A DNA stretch of 64,000 nt. Origin: Desulfuromonadales bacterium (GTDB taxonomy: Bacteria; Desulfobacterota; Desulfuromonadia; Geobacterales; Pseudopelobacteraceae). Positions 1 to 7,139 of the stretch are shown piece after piece (the first letter of the stretch is position 1; each line of letters starts with the position of its first letter). The DNA lies in the NCBI GenBank assembly GCA_013349405.1, contig DUZS01000001.1, positions 186,001 through 250,000 on the forward strand, in the 5' to 3' direction. Position numbers and translations under genes: made by a program. Under the pieces are notes generated by a model. That model was not told the DNA's origin, searched no databases, and saw only the letters and a program-made list of their open reading frames with translations.

Positions 1-4
1 TGAT

Positions 5-1153
5 ATGCAGATATATGGAGTTTTTATCCCGGAAAAAAACAGGCTTCTCAGCTATTTCAGTCAGTTCAAGCAAGGCAAGGGTGGGCTTATCGTGTACCTT
101 GCACTTATCGGGCTTGTTCTTGGCGGTTTTGGCTTTGGCAGTATCTTTATCCTCGGCCATGGGCATACGATCAACACGTCCAGTCAGGTGCCGTGGGGGC
201 TGCAAATATCGACGTATGTCTATTTTGCCCTGGTCAGCGGCGGCTGTATCTTCACAAATTTTATCGGCAATATGTTTTTCCATGAAAAATACAAGCCACT
301 GGCATCGCGCGTTATTTTTATGGGATTGATCACCGCCATCGCGGGATTTGCCTCGCTGGCCTCCGAACTGGGGCACGTGGAGCGCATGTATATGTTCATG
401 ATATCGCCAAATCCCACTTCGCCGATGTTCTGGATGTCTGTCTGGTATACCGCCGATATCAGTATCCTGCTGGTGGAGTACATCAACATTCAACGAAACA
501 AACACTCGAAAGCCATGCTCTATACGTCTTTTATCATCCCGGTTATAACGTATTGTTCACTGGGCAGTCTTTTTGGGGCTGTCGGAACCATGCCCTATTA
601 TTACAGTTCCCTGTTGCCGATCTATTTTCTGTTCAGTGGCTTTTTGAGCGGTAATGCCCTTTGTGCAATTATTGCCGCCTTTCAGTCGAAAACATCGGGA
701 AACATGCGGCTGTTAAAGCCGTTCTTCAGGATGCAGAAGATTGCCCTTGCATCAGTCTTTGTGCTTACCTTCTGTCGTATCATTATCGGGTTATCAAGTA
801 ATTTGACCGGTTACGAGGTGTTTCGCGAAACGTTTTTCCAGAATGTGATATTTGGTATAGGAGGAGCGCTGGTGGTTCCATTTATAATTCTGATGTATAA
901 ACGCACCTTCGGAGGCCTGGTACTTTCGAGTCTGCTGGTGCTGTTAACCCAGTTCATGGCCCGTCTTGATCTTGTGGTAGAAGGTTTCAGGGTCCCTGTT
1001 TTCAGGGTCTATGATATGCCTGAGAGGATCAGCTATTTCCCGTCTGTTTTCGAGATTCTGGTGGTTCTTGCCTCTGTATCGCTTGTCGCTCTGGTGTATC
1101 TGATCAGCGAAAAAACAGGTCTTTTTGAAATTGCTGGAAAGGGAGGCCATTAA
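5..1153 (+). CDS. NrfD/PsrC-type membrane subunit of a quinol oxidoreductase
   Basis: The 382-residue protein is almost wholly hydrophobic, with about ten predicted membrane segments broken by short loops, the pattern of NrfD/PsrC/HybB-type subunits. These exchange electrons between the quinone pool and a partner ferredoxin subunit. The next gene, overlapping its tail region closely, encodes just such a four-cluster ferredoxin, followed by a triheme cytochrome, so the three probably form a menaquinol-periplasm electron transfer complex. The start lies only four bases inside the window, so its ribosome-binding site and any earlier start cannot be seen. A catalytic or larger cytochrome subunit may sit upstream, outside the window. 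The family call is firm; the electron donor or acceptor is not known. Confidence 0.85.
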   Translation: MQIYGVFIPEKNRLLSYFSQFKQGKGGLIVYLALIGLVLGGFGFGSIFILGHGHTINTSSQVPWGLQISTYVYFALVSGGCIFTNFIGNMFFHEKYKPLASRVIFMGLITAIAGFASLASELGHVERMYMFMISPNPTSPMFWMSVWYTADISILLVEYINIQRNKHSKAMLYTSFIIPVITYCSLGSLFGAVGTMPYYYSSLLPIYFLFSGFLSGNALCAIIAAFQSKTSGNMRLLKPFFRMQKIALASVFVLTFCRIIIGLSSNLTGYEVFRETFFQNVIFGIGGALVVPFIILMYKRTFGGLVLSSLLVLLTQFMARLDLVVEGFRVPVFRVYDMPERISYFPSVFEILVVLASVSLVALVYLISEKTGLFEIAGKGGH

Positions 1154-1154
1154 C

Positions 1155-1871
1155 ATGAACCTGACTGAAAACAGAGATATTCTTGAAATTATGCAGTCTG
1201 ACCTGGAGCGTGCGCTTAAAAAACCACGAGCAGAACGTCGCTGGGCCATGGCGATTGACCTGAAAAAGTGTATCGGCTGCCATGCATGCACCACAGGGTG
1301 CATGTCAGAAAATCTGACACCACCTGAAATCCACTATCGTCCGGTAAAGGAAGAGGAGCTCGGCACGTTCCCCAATACCGGCATGCGTTTTTTACCCCGT
1401 CCCTGTATGCAGTGCGATGCACCAAGCTGTACCCAGGTATGCCCGGTGACGGCCACCTACAAAAGAGATGACGGGCTGGTCACAATTGACTACGAAAAGT
1501 GCATTGGCTGTCGCTACTGTCTCGTTGCCTGTCCCTACGGTGCCCGTTCGGCAGATGTCGGTCTCTATTTCACCGGGGACTTTCGCGACAAGACGTATGA
1601 AGTAGAGAATTCAGGAGAATATGGAAAAAGGTCGAAACGGACCAGCCACTGGCGTTCACCAATCGGGAATGCCCGTAAATGCCATTTTTGTATCCACCGC
1701 GTTGAAAAAGGCGAGCTGACACGTTGTACGACAACGTGTCTGTCGAGTGCTACGTACTTCGGAGATATTAATGATCCGAAGGCCCTCATTACAAAGTTGA
1801 TTTCAAAAGTCAATGTTATGAAGTACAAGGAAGAGTTCGGGACAAAGCCGATGGTTTTTTATCTGACATAA
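1155..1871 (+). CDS. Four-cluster 4Fe-4S ferredoxin subunit (NrfC/PsrB/DmsB-like)
   Basis: This 238-residue iron-sulfur protein carries electrons between the NrfD-type membrane subunit encoded just upstream and a periplasmic or catalytic partner. Cysteines fall in four groups: C39-C42-C45-C49, C84-C87-C92-C96, C116-C119-C122-C126, and a last group near residues 177-200 (KCHFC then TRCTTTC), giving four predicted [4Fe-4S] clusters. I chose the ATG at 1155 because it follows a GGGAGG ribosome-binding site; an in-frame ATG at 1125 lies inside the upstream gene. It has no obvious Tat signal, so it could face the cytoplasm or travel with a Tat-bearing partner outside the window. The subunit type is clear; the complex it belongs to is inferred. 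Confidence 0.88.
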   Translation: MNLTENRDILEIMQSDLERALKKPRAERRWAMAIDLKKCIGCHACTTGCMSENLTPPEIHYRPVKEEELGTFPNTGMRFLPRPCMQCDAPSCTQVCPVTATYKRDDGLVTIDYEKCIGCRYCLVACPYGARSADVGLYFTGDFRDKTYEVENSGEYGKRSKRTSHWRSPIGNARKCHFCIHRVEKGELTRCTTTCLSSATYFGDINDPKALITKLISKVNVMKYKEEFGTKPMVFYLT

Positions 1872-1904
1872 TTGCCGTATTACAGTGAGTTGGGGGGAGG
1901 AATC

Positions 1905-2249
1905 ATGAAATCAAAATCAATCTGGATGATGACAGTAGTTTCTGTTTTGCTGAGCGGACTCGCGTACGGTGCAGCCATGCAAGATATCATCTATAAGGGT
2001 GATACCGCTTCAGACGAGGTAATATTCCACGGCGATCAGCATTTGCAGAGAGGTTTCAAATGTAACGACTGCCACAATAAGGAGATGTTCCCGGCAAAGA
2101 AAAAGGGGGCAACAGTCATAACCATGAAGGCCATTCAGCAGGGTAAACTCTGTGGAAAGTGCCACAATGGAAAAATTGCGTTCGGCGTCGATCATCACTG
2201 CAACAGATGTCATCCCAAAAAAGGGGCGGATACGCTTATTTATGACTGA
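1905..2249 (+). CDS. Periplasmic triheme c-type cytochrome
   Basis: The 114-residue product starts with a Sec signal peptide (hydrophobic stretch ending near AYGA) and has three CxxCH heme sites (CNDCH, CGKCH, CNRCH) with extra histidines for bis-His ligation, as in the cytochrome c7/c3 superfamily. It should shuttle electrons in the periplasm. A strong GGGGGGAGG site precedes the ATG at 1905; the longer reading frame from 1872 begins right after the ferredoxin stop and lacks a site. As third gene of the NrfD-ferredoxin operon it is probably the complex's periplasmic electron partner. It is longer than classical c7 cytochromes (about 70 residues mature) and has wider heme spacing, so I do not assign it to the PpcA group. 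Confidence 0.87.
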   Translation: MKSKSIWMMTVVSVLLSGLAYGAAMQDIIYKGDTASDEVIFHGDQHLQRGFKCNDCHNKEMFPAKKKGATVITMKAIQQGKLCGKCHNGKIAFGVDHHCNRCHPKKGADTLIYD

Positions 2250-2350
2250 GTGCAGACAATGAAGCTGCTGGACATTTTACATCGATATGCTAAGATTAAA
2301 TTAAATTTTTACACCGGTTCGCCGGAAAACCACTGCAAAGGAGCTCCACC

Positions 2351-2608
2351 ATGAAGAAAATTTTGACCCTGTTAGTTGTTGCACTGACTGCTGTTTCGTT
2401 TGCCTCTGTAGCCATGGCCACCGAACACGAGAAAAAAGCAGAAGGAAAATCAGCTGAAGCTGCCGCACCGGCTACTGAAAAGAGTGAAAAAGCAGAGAAA
2501 AAAGACACAAAGAAAGAGAAAAAAGCTAAAAAAGAGAAAAATGACGATAAGAAAAAAGATGAGGCCAAACCTGCCGTCAAGGGTAAAAAAGAACTTTCCG
2601 GCTGCTGA
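2351..2608 (+). CDS. Small Lys/Glu/Ala-rich exported protein, C-terminal Cys
   Basis: I do not recognise a family. The 85-residue product has a clear signal peptide (about 24 residues, ending AMA|TEH). The mature part is almost entirely Lys, Glu, Ala and Asp, with KKEKK-type runs, and ends in Ser-Gly-Cys. It is probably disordered and highly charged in the periplasm. The ATG follows AAGGAG at a good distance. A hairpin terminator follows directly, so this is the last gene of its transcript; about 100 bases separate it from the triheme cytochrome, which may be co-transcribed. The low-complexity composition could fool gene finders, but the signal peptide and ribosome-binding site support a real gene. 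Confidence 0.7.
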   Translation: MKKILTLLVVALTAVSFASVAMATEHEKKAEGKSAEAAAPATEKSEKAEKKDTKKEKKAKKEKNDDKKKDEAKPAVKGKKELSGC

Positions 2609-2632
2609 GTTATCTATTATAGCTGAAAATGT

Positions 2633-2669
2633 GGAGGCATAAGCCCACCGGCTGATGCCTCCTTTTTTT
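2633..2669 (+). terminator. Rho-independent terminator
   Basis: An 8-bp perfect stem (GGAGGCAT / ATGCCTCC) with a 14-base loop is followed by seven T residues. It ends the transcript of the Lys/Glu-rich exported protein and separates it from the convergent LysR gene. Confidence 0.85.
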
Positions 2670-2713
2670 GTGCCGGGTGACATAACCGGAAATAAAAATT
2701 CGATTTTCGGGGA

Positions 2714-3673
2714 CTACGGCGCAAAAGGCTGATTAACAAAGGCAATATTGCACGATGAAGCGTCTATCTGGGCCGGCGCTTTGTTGAAAACGCCCCTGAT
2801 CTCCTCAATGAAATTGCCCAGTAACGGTGATGATGGAGAGGCGCCGCTGATGATAAGAGTGCGTTTGTAGGCGTGTCCGAAGCCGGTGACTCGATGGGTG
2901 CGCAGGGCGCCTTCATTAACTAATTTATCGACGACCGATCTGGAAATGAATGCGAGGCCGTTGCCTTCAAGTACTGAACAGATGATCATGTGAAGATCGT
3001 CATGATAAATTATCCTGTTAAATTCAGCGCAATCCCTCCCCAGTTTTTTCATATTGTAGTGAAACAGTTTGCTCGAACAGCAACCTTCCTTTCTGGTGTA
3101 AAGATCAAAACAGGTCAACTGATCAAGTGTCATTTCCTCACTCGTAAGGGCCAACTGCGGAGAACTGACAAAGAGAACTTCATCTCCCGGCAGGTCAAAT
3201 GTTTCAAACTCTTCAAGTTCATAATCTTCATTATGCTCAATCACGCCCACTTGGTACAAGCCCTTCCGCATCCCGTCAACAACTTTATCCGGAGTTTCAA
3301 AAAAGAACTTCAATTCAGACATATCCGGCTTGAGCAACATGAAGCCCTTCATTATGTCAGGCAGGTACGAAACGCCAAAAGAAGGTGTACAGCAGAAAAT
3401 GATTCCTGCTTTGGGAGAAGGCAGGCGAAGATCGGCCAGCAGGTCGCTTTCAAGCTGTAGCATCTTCTCTGCTTTTTCTATCACAATCCGCCCCGCGTCA
3501 GTTGCTATAAGTATCGGCCCACTACGATCGACAAGTGAATAGCCGTACTGTTCTTCTAAAAATTTGATTCTTCGGGATACTGCGGATTGAGTAATAAAAA
3601 GATTGTCTGCCGTTCTGGAGAAGTTTCCAGTAACAACTAAATCTATAAGTGTCTGTAAATATTCAGTTTTCAT
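2714..3673 (-). CDS. LysR-family transcriptional regulator
   Basis: The product (319 residues from this start) has the standard LysR N-terminal winged helix-turn-helix in its first 60 residues (TADNLFITQSAVSRRIK pattern) and a periplasmic-binding-protein-like effector domain. Two adjacent Cys residues (KEGCCSSK) lie in the effector domain. It is transcribed divergently from the small exported protein and porin-cytochrome cluster at 3897-10505, the usual place for a LysR protein that controls its neighbour. I prefer ATG at 3673 to the one at 3685 because family members start a few residues before the first helix; neither has a strong ribosome-binding site. The effector is unknown. Control of the conduit is inferred from position and from dyads in the intergenic region. 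Confidence 0.9.
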   Translation of the reverse strand: MKTEYLQTLIDLVVTGNFSRTADNLFITQSAVSRRIKFLEEQYGYSLVDRSGPILIATDAGRIVIEKAEKMLQLESDLLADLRLPSPKAGIIFCCTPSFGVSYLPDIMKGFMLLKPDMSELKFFFETPDKVVDGMRKGLYQVGVIEHNEDYELEEFETFDLPGDEVLFVSSPQLALTSEEMTLDQLTCFDLYTRKEGCCSSKLFHYNMKKLGRDCAEFNRIIYHDDLHMIICSVLEGNGLAFISRSVVDKLVNEGALRTHRVTGFGHAYKRTLIISGASPSSPLLGNFIEEIRGVFNKAPAQIDASSCNIAFVNQPFAP

Positions 3674-3685
3674 GCATTGCACCAT

Positions 3686-3896
3686 AAACCCGGGTATTTT
3701 TGCGCAAAGCGCATAGCTTTATGACAAAGTTTCATTTCAACAATAGCAGATGATTATGCTAGTTTGTTTAAAATTTTTTAAAATTTTGATTTACATAGGA
3801 TATTTCGATTTTGCAAAGGCTGGCGTGTCTGAAGTTAAATTTTTTATTCACTTTTAACATAATTCGCCAGGTTTGAAAAACAGGAAATAATACCAA
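3686..3896. promoter_or_regulatory. Divergent intergenic region with LysR-type dyads
   Basis: This AT-rich stretch between the LysR gene and the conduit cluster holds two dyads: GCGC-AAA-GCGC at 3702-3712 and ATGA-N7-TCAT at 3721-3735. The second fits the T-N11-A pattern of LysR boxes. Assignment as the regulator's own site is inference. Confidence 0.4.
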
Positions 3897-4199
3897 ATGA
3901 TTGTTATCAAAATAGTTATGTCGACACTTTTCATCGTTTCATACAGCTCTATCAGTTGGGCTGATTCCATTGTTTTCAGCTTTTCAGATGGAAAAAAACA
4001 AACAGTAATTCTCGACTCCCCCTTAAAATCAATATCGTCAGTCCAATATCTTCCCTCCATTAATGAAAATCCGGCAGTCCCACAGGCAGAAAGTGTGGGG
4101 CTGCCTCCGCAGCGTGAAACAAAACAGCCCCTGCAGCAGAAAGAGCCTGCCAAGCCGATTGTCAGGTTCAAATGGGCAGAGCCAATAGCTGGACAATAG
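3897..4199 (+). CDS. Small exported protein at head of conduit cluster
   Basis: The family is unknown to me. The 100-residue product has a signal peptide of about 22 residues (ending ISWA|DS), a short beta-rich segment (SIVFSFSDGKKQTVIL), and a Pro/Gln-rich tail. It could be a small periplasmic or surface accessory protein. An AGGAA site lies about eight bases before the ATG. It is the first gene transcribed away from the LysR regulator and is followed, after a perfect 10-bp hairpin, by the rhodanese-like lipoprotein. The hairpin lacks a T-run, so read-through into the cluster is possible. I have moderate confidence that it is a real gene. Confidence 0.6.
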   Translation: MIVIKIVMSTLFIVSYSSISWADSIVFSFSDGKKQTVILDSPLKSISSVQYLPSINENPAVPQAESVGLPPQRETKQPLQQKEPAKPIVRFKWAEPIAGQ

Positions 4200-4210
4200 A
4201 ATCAAGTGGG

Positions 4211-4237
4211 TATGCCCTCTTGCAGGCAGAGGGCATA
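4211..4237 (+). other. Perfect 10-bp hairpin without T-run
   Basis: TATGCCCTCT pairs perfectly with AGAGGGCATA around a 7-base loop. There is no T-run, so it may be a processing or stability hairpin, or a partial terminator, between the small exported protein and the rhodanese-like lipoprotein. Confidence 0.5.
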
Positions 4238-4348
4238 ATGCCGAACCAGTTCAAATAATCACGAAGGAGGTGAATGGAAATAAAACAGTCATAAGGTGAA
4301 GCGCCATGGTAACGGTTGTATTCTCACACTATTTTATGGGGAGGAATT

Positions 4349-5755
4349 ATGTCGGAAAGAATGCAGAAGAACAGAAGAACAGCACTAATCGGAACAGCGA
4401 TGGTTGCTTTGCTTTCCCTGTGGGGCTGCGGGACAAAGGGCTATGATGACGTTGCTGCTCAACGGAGTGCGGCCTTGGCCGCTGCAGTTACAACGACGAA
4501 AGCACCGGCCATTATTGATGCAGCAACCCTCAAGGGTTGGGTCGATGAAGGTAAGCTTAATGCCCCCTATGGGAGCAGTGACAGGGTGGTGGTGGTTTCA
4601 ACGTCTCTGTTTGCTAATTGGACTACCAGCTCGAAAGGGCACATCCCGGGCGCGGTACGTTTGGACACAACGGAGACAGGTCAATCCCGTATAGAAGGTC
4701 TTGCTCTCGCCACCAGTATGATGCCTGATGGCCCGACAATGGACGTTATTATCAAAAGATTGGGCATTGATGCGAACACGACGGTTGTGTTTTCGCTTCC
4801 TAAAAACTCGTCACTATATGATCAATCAGTGCCATTCTGGAACTTCCGGTATTGGGGCTTTGCGCGGGAGCGTCTGAAAATTCTGAACGGCGGCGACGAT
4901 GCATGGGATGTTGCCGGTCTTCCGCTGACAAAAGATAAAACTGACAAGTATACTCCTTCAACGTACAGTGTAAGCAAAAATGCCGCACTGAAGGATGTCG
5001 TCCGCTACTCACTCAGCGAAATGATTGGTAAGGTTGACGCCATACTTGCCGATCCAGCTTTGAAAGAGACATGGCAGATGATTGATGTCCGGGGTTTTGC
5101 GACTACCCCCTACATGACCAATGCCTTACGACTTTCAAGCCCGACAATGTACTTGACTCGGTTGGACAGCGATGCAACGACAACACCACCCACACTGAGA
5201 AACTATGTGTACCCTGACAAACAGACGTTCGAGACAAAAATTGCGGACTTAACTAACTTTCCCGTAAGAGATGGCGCCACGAATGTTGTTGCCTCGGCAA
5301 CCAAAAAGACCATCTGCATGTGTGGGTCTTCAATCAGCGCATCTCCTACTTTTGTGCTTTTTGATGCCGTTCTCAATGTCCCGGAAGGTGATATTGCCAT
5401 GTATGACGGGTCATCCAGTCAATGGAATAACTATAACACGGCACGTTTGACTGCTGCATATCCTAATACGATTGCTACAGTCGCTCAAAGAAACGCATGG
5501 TCATTCAATGTATATACCAGCCCTGTCAATCCGCTTGCAATCAGCAAAAATAGAGCACAAGGTGCTTTCCCGTCTACCGTGACAAGTGCTTTAGCCGGCA
5601 TCTGGGCTATATTCTCGCCGGTTCTCGGCCCGACGCATGTAGATATGAACCAGATTGAAAATATAGATAGGGTTTATATCAGGCCTGCTGCTGCTCCAAG
5701 CACACCCACTTCAACTACACCAAGCGGTGGCAGCACTTCCGGTGGTGGCTGCTGA
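4349..5755 (+). CDS. Rhodanese-like lipoprotein (ExtH-like)
   Basis: The 468-residue product begins with a lipoprotein signal (VALLSLWGC lipobox, acylated Cys27), so it should be anchored in a membrane, probably the outer one. The rest resembles a tandem rhodanese (thiosulfate sulfurtransferase) fold. The first domain lacks an obvious active-site Cys. The second has CMCGSSISA, with Cys325 at the catalytic position and an extra Cys323. The tail is Ser/Thr/Gly-rich and ends GGGC. The ATG at 4349 follows GGGGAGG; the frame open from 4316 has no ribosome-binding site. In Geobacter sulfurreducens a rhodanese-like lipoprotein opens the extHIJKL conduit cluster, and here too the next genes are a porin and multiheme cytochromes. 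Whether it transfers sulfur is not established. Confidence 0.78.
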   Translation: MSERMQKNRRTALIGTAMVALLSLWGCGTKGYDDVAAQRSAALAAAVTTTKAPAIIDAATLKGWVDEGKLNAPYGSSDRVVVVSTSLFANWTTSSKGHIPGAVRLDTTETGQSRIEGLALATSMMPDGPTMDVIIKRLGIDANTTVVFSLPKNSSLYDQSVPFWNFRYWGFARERLKILNGGDDAWDVAGLPLTKDKTDKYTPSTYSVSKNAALKDVVRYSLSEMIGKVDAILADPALKETWQMIDVRGFATTPYMTNALRLSSPTMYLTRLDSDATTTPPTLRNYVYPDKQTFETKIADLTNFPVRDGATNVVASATKKTICMCGSSISASPTFVLFDAVLNVPEGDIAMYDGSSSQWNNYNTARLTAAYPNTIATVAQRNAWSFNVYTSPVNPLAISKNRAQGAFPSTVTSALAGIWAIFSPVLGPTHVDMNQIENIDRVYIRPAAAPSTPTSTTPSGGSTSGGGC

Positions 5756-5812
5756 TTCATTATCTGACTATAAATGTGCATAAGAACAGACCTATTTGAA
5801 AGGAGTTCACAG

Positions 5813-7009
5813 ATGAAAAAAAATATACTTGGCGGTCTGCTCACGGGCGCCGTGCTTTTTGCCGGCACAGCTTTTGCGGGGCCTCAGATGACTTTTGGCC
5901 CGGAAGACAAGGGTGTGTTGCAACTGGACTACAAAGGCCAGTTTCAGATGACGGCACGGGATTCCGGATCAGGAGCCAATAATGAAGACAGCACTGCCAA
6001 CTTCAATTTCCGCCGTAACAGGATCGCCTTGATGGGAATGTATGGCGACATGATGAGCCTCTACGTCCAGACCGAGTTCACTGAAGAGCAGAACATCACT
6101 ACTCTCGGTGTAACTAACAGCAGCAACCTGAAGACTGAATTCCAGATGCTTGATGCAGTCATGCGCTTCGACGTTGATAACGCTTTCAAGGTGAACGTCG
6201 GCAAGTTTAAGTACAATCTTTCCCGCGAGAACCTGGAAGCGTGCGAGATGCCGCTGACCCTCGATCGTTCGCTCTTTATCCGCCCCGCCTACACCACCAC
6301 GCGTGATCAAGGGGTCGCTGTATGGGGCAACCTGTTCAATGACGTGTTCCAGTACCGTGCTGATATTATGGAGGGGCGTAAAGCTGTCTCCGGCGACATC
6401 GCTCCCAGTTCCAGCCTCCGCTACTCCCTTCGCGGCCATGTGACGCTGCTCGACCCTGAGAGCGATTATGGCTACAAGGGAACCTACCTGGGGAAAAAGA
6501 AGGTTTTGACCTTTGGAGCCGCCTATCAATTCGAGCCTGAAATTGCCTATGGCGATATGCTTGCAAAGGCGGACAAAAAAGATTACACCGCCTGGACTGT
6601 CGACGCTTTCTTTGAGTATCCGCTTGCAGGAGCCGGCACGGTGACAGCTTCCGCTGCCTATGAAGATGTTAATCTGGATGATGCTTATAAAGGCGCCAAT
6701 CCGGACCCGGGCACAATTGGTCTCAACGGGCAGAAAAACGGCTGGTACGTTAAGGGGGGCTACATGCTCCCAACCGTGCCGCTCCAGTTCTTCGGTCGTT
6801 ACGAAAAGTGGCAATTCGCCAGCCTCAACAATATTTTCGACCAGAAAATTGACTGGTATGGTGGCGGCGCCAATTATTTTTTCCGTGACCAAAACCTGAA
6901 ATTAACCATGGAAGTGTCACGCACCGCCTTCGACAAGGAAGGCACGGTTAATGGATTGGTGAGTAAGGATTTCACAACATTCATTACCCAGTTACAGTTG
7001 ATTTTCTAA
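5813..7009 (+). CDS. Outer-membrane beta-barrel porin of a porin-cytochrome conduit
   Basis: The mature protein follows a signal peptide ending FAGTAFA|GP. It has the alternating polar/hydrophobic strands, aromatic girdles and C-terminal phenylalanine (QLQLIF) typical of an outer-membrane barrel, with a phosphate-selective porin O/P-like layout (DYKGQFQM start, FRRNRI motif). It probably surrounds or anchors the cytochromes encoded downstream, so electrons can cross the outer membrane. ATG at 5813 follows AAGGAG; the frame open from 5774 has no site. It lies 57 bases after the rhodanese-like gene and is followed by a strong terminator, so lipoprotein and porin can be expressed without the cytochromes. 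Its role as an electron conduit rather than an ordinary porin rests on context. Confidence 0.82.
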   Translation: MKKNILGGLLTGAVLFAGTAFAGPQMTFGPEDKGVLQLDYKGQFQMTARDSGSGANNEDSTANFNFRRNRIALMGMYGDMMSLYVQTEFTEEQNITTLGVTNSSNLKTEFQMLDAVMRFDVDNAFKVNVGKFKYNLSRENLEACEMPLTLDRSLFIRPAYTTTRDQGVAVWGNLFNDVFQYRADIMEGRKAVSGDIAPSSSLRYSLRGHVTLLDPESDYGYKGTYLGKKKVLTFGAAYQFEPEIAYGDMLAKADKKDYTAWTVDAFFEYPLAGAGTVTASAAYEDVNLDDAYKGANPDPGTIGLNGQKNGWYVKGGYMLPTVPLQFFGRYEKWQFASLNNIFDQKIDWYGGGANYFFRDQNLKLTMEVSRTAFDKEGTVNGLVSKDFTTFITQLQLIF

Positions 7010-7032
7010 TCAGCATAGTGAAAATTTTAGTA

Positions 7033-7074
7033 AAAGAGACCTGCCAGGTTGCGACCTGCCAGGTCTCTTTTTTA
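7033..7074 (+). terminator. Strong terminator between porin and 12-heme cytochrome
   Basis: A 15-base stem with a single mismatch (arms built on AGAGACCTG and CAGGTCTCT) and a 4-base loop is followed by six T residues. It lies inside the conduit cluster, so the cytochromes either have their own promoter or depend on read-through. Confidence 0.88.
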
Positions 7075-7139
7075 TTCAGAATACGTAAAGTGACGTGCTA
7101 TAGTCGGGCACTTTTAAACAGTAAAGGCTCCTTTCCGAA

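Noticed and set aside
3854-4171. 105-codon antisense frame to the small exported protein
   Set aside because: The plus-strand frame has a signal peptide and an upstream ribosome-binding site; the antisense frame has neither.
5969-6892. 307-codon open frame antisense to the porin gene
   Set aside because: It mirrors the porin codons, has no ribosome-binding site or family pattern, and the plus-strand protein has a signal peptide and barrel features.
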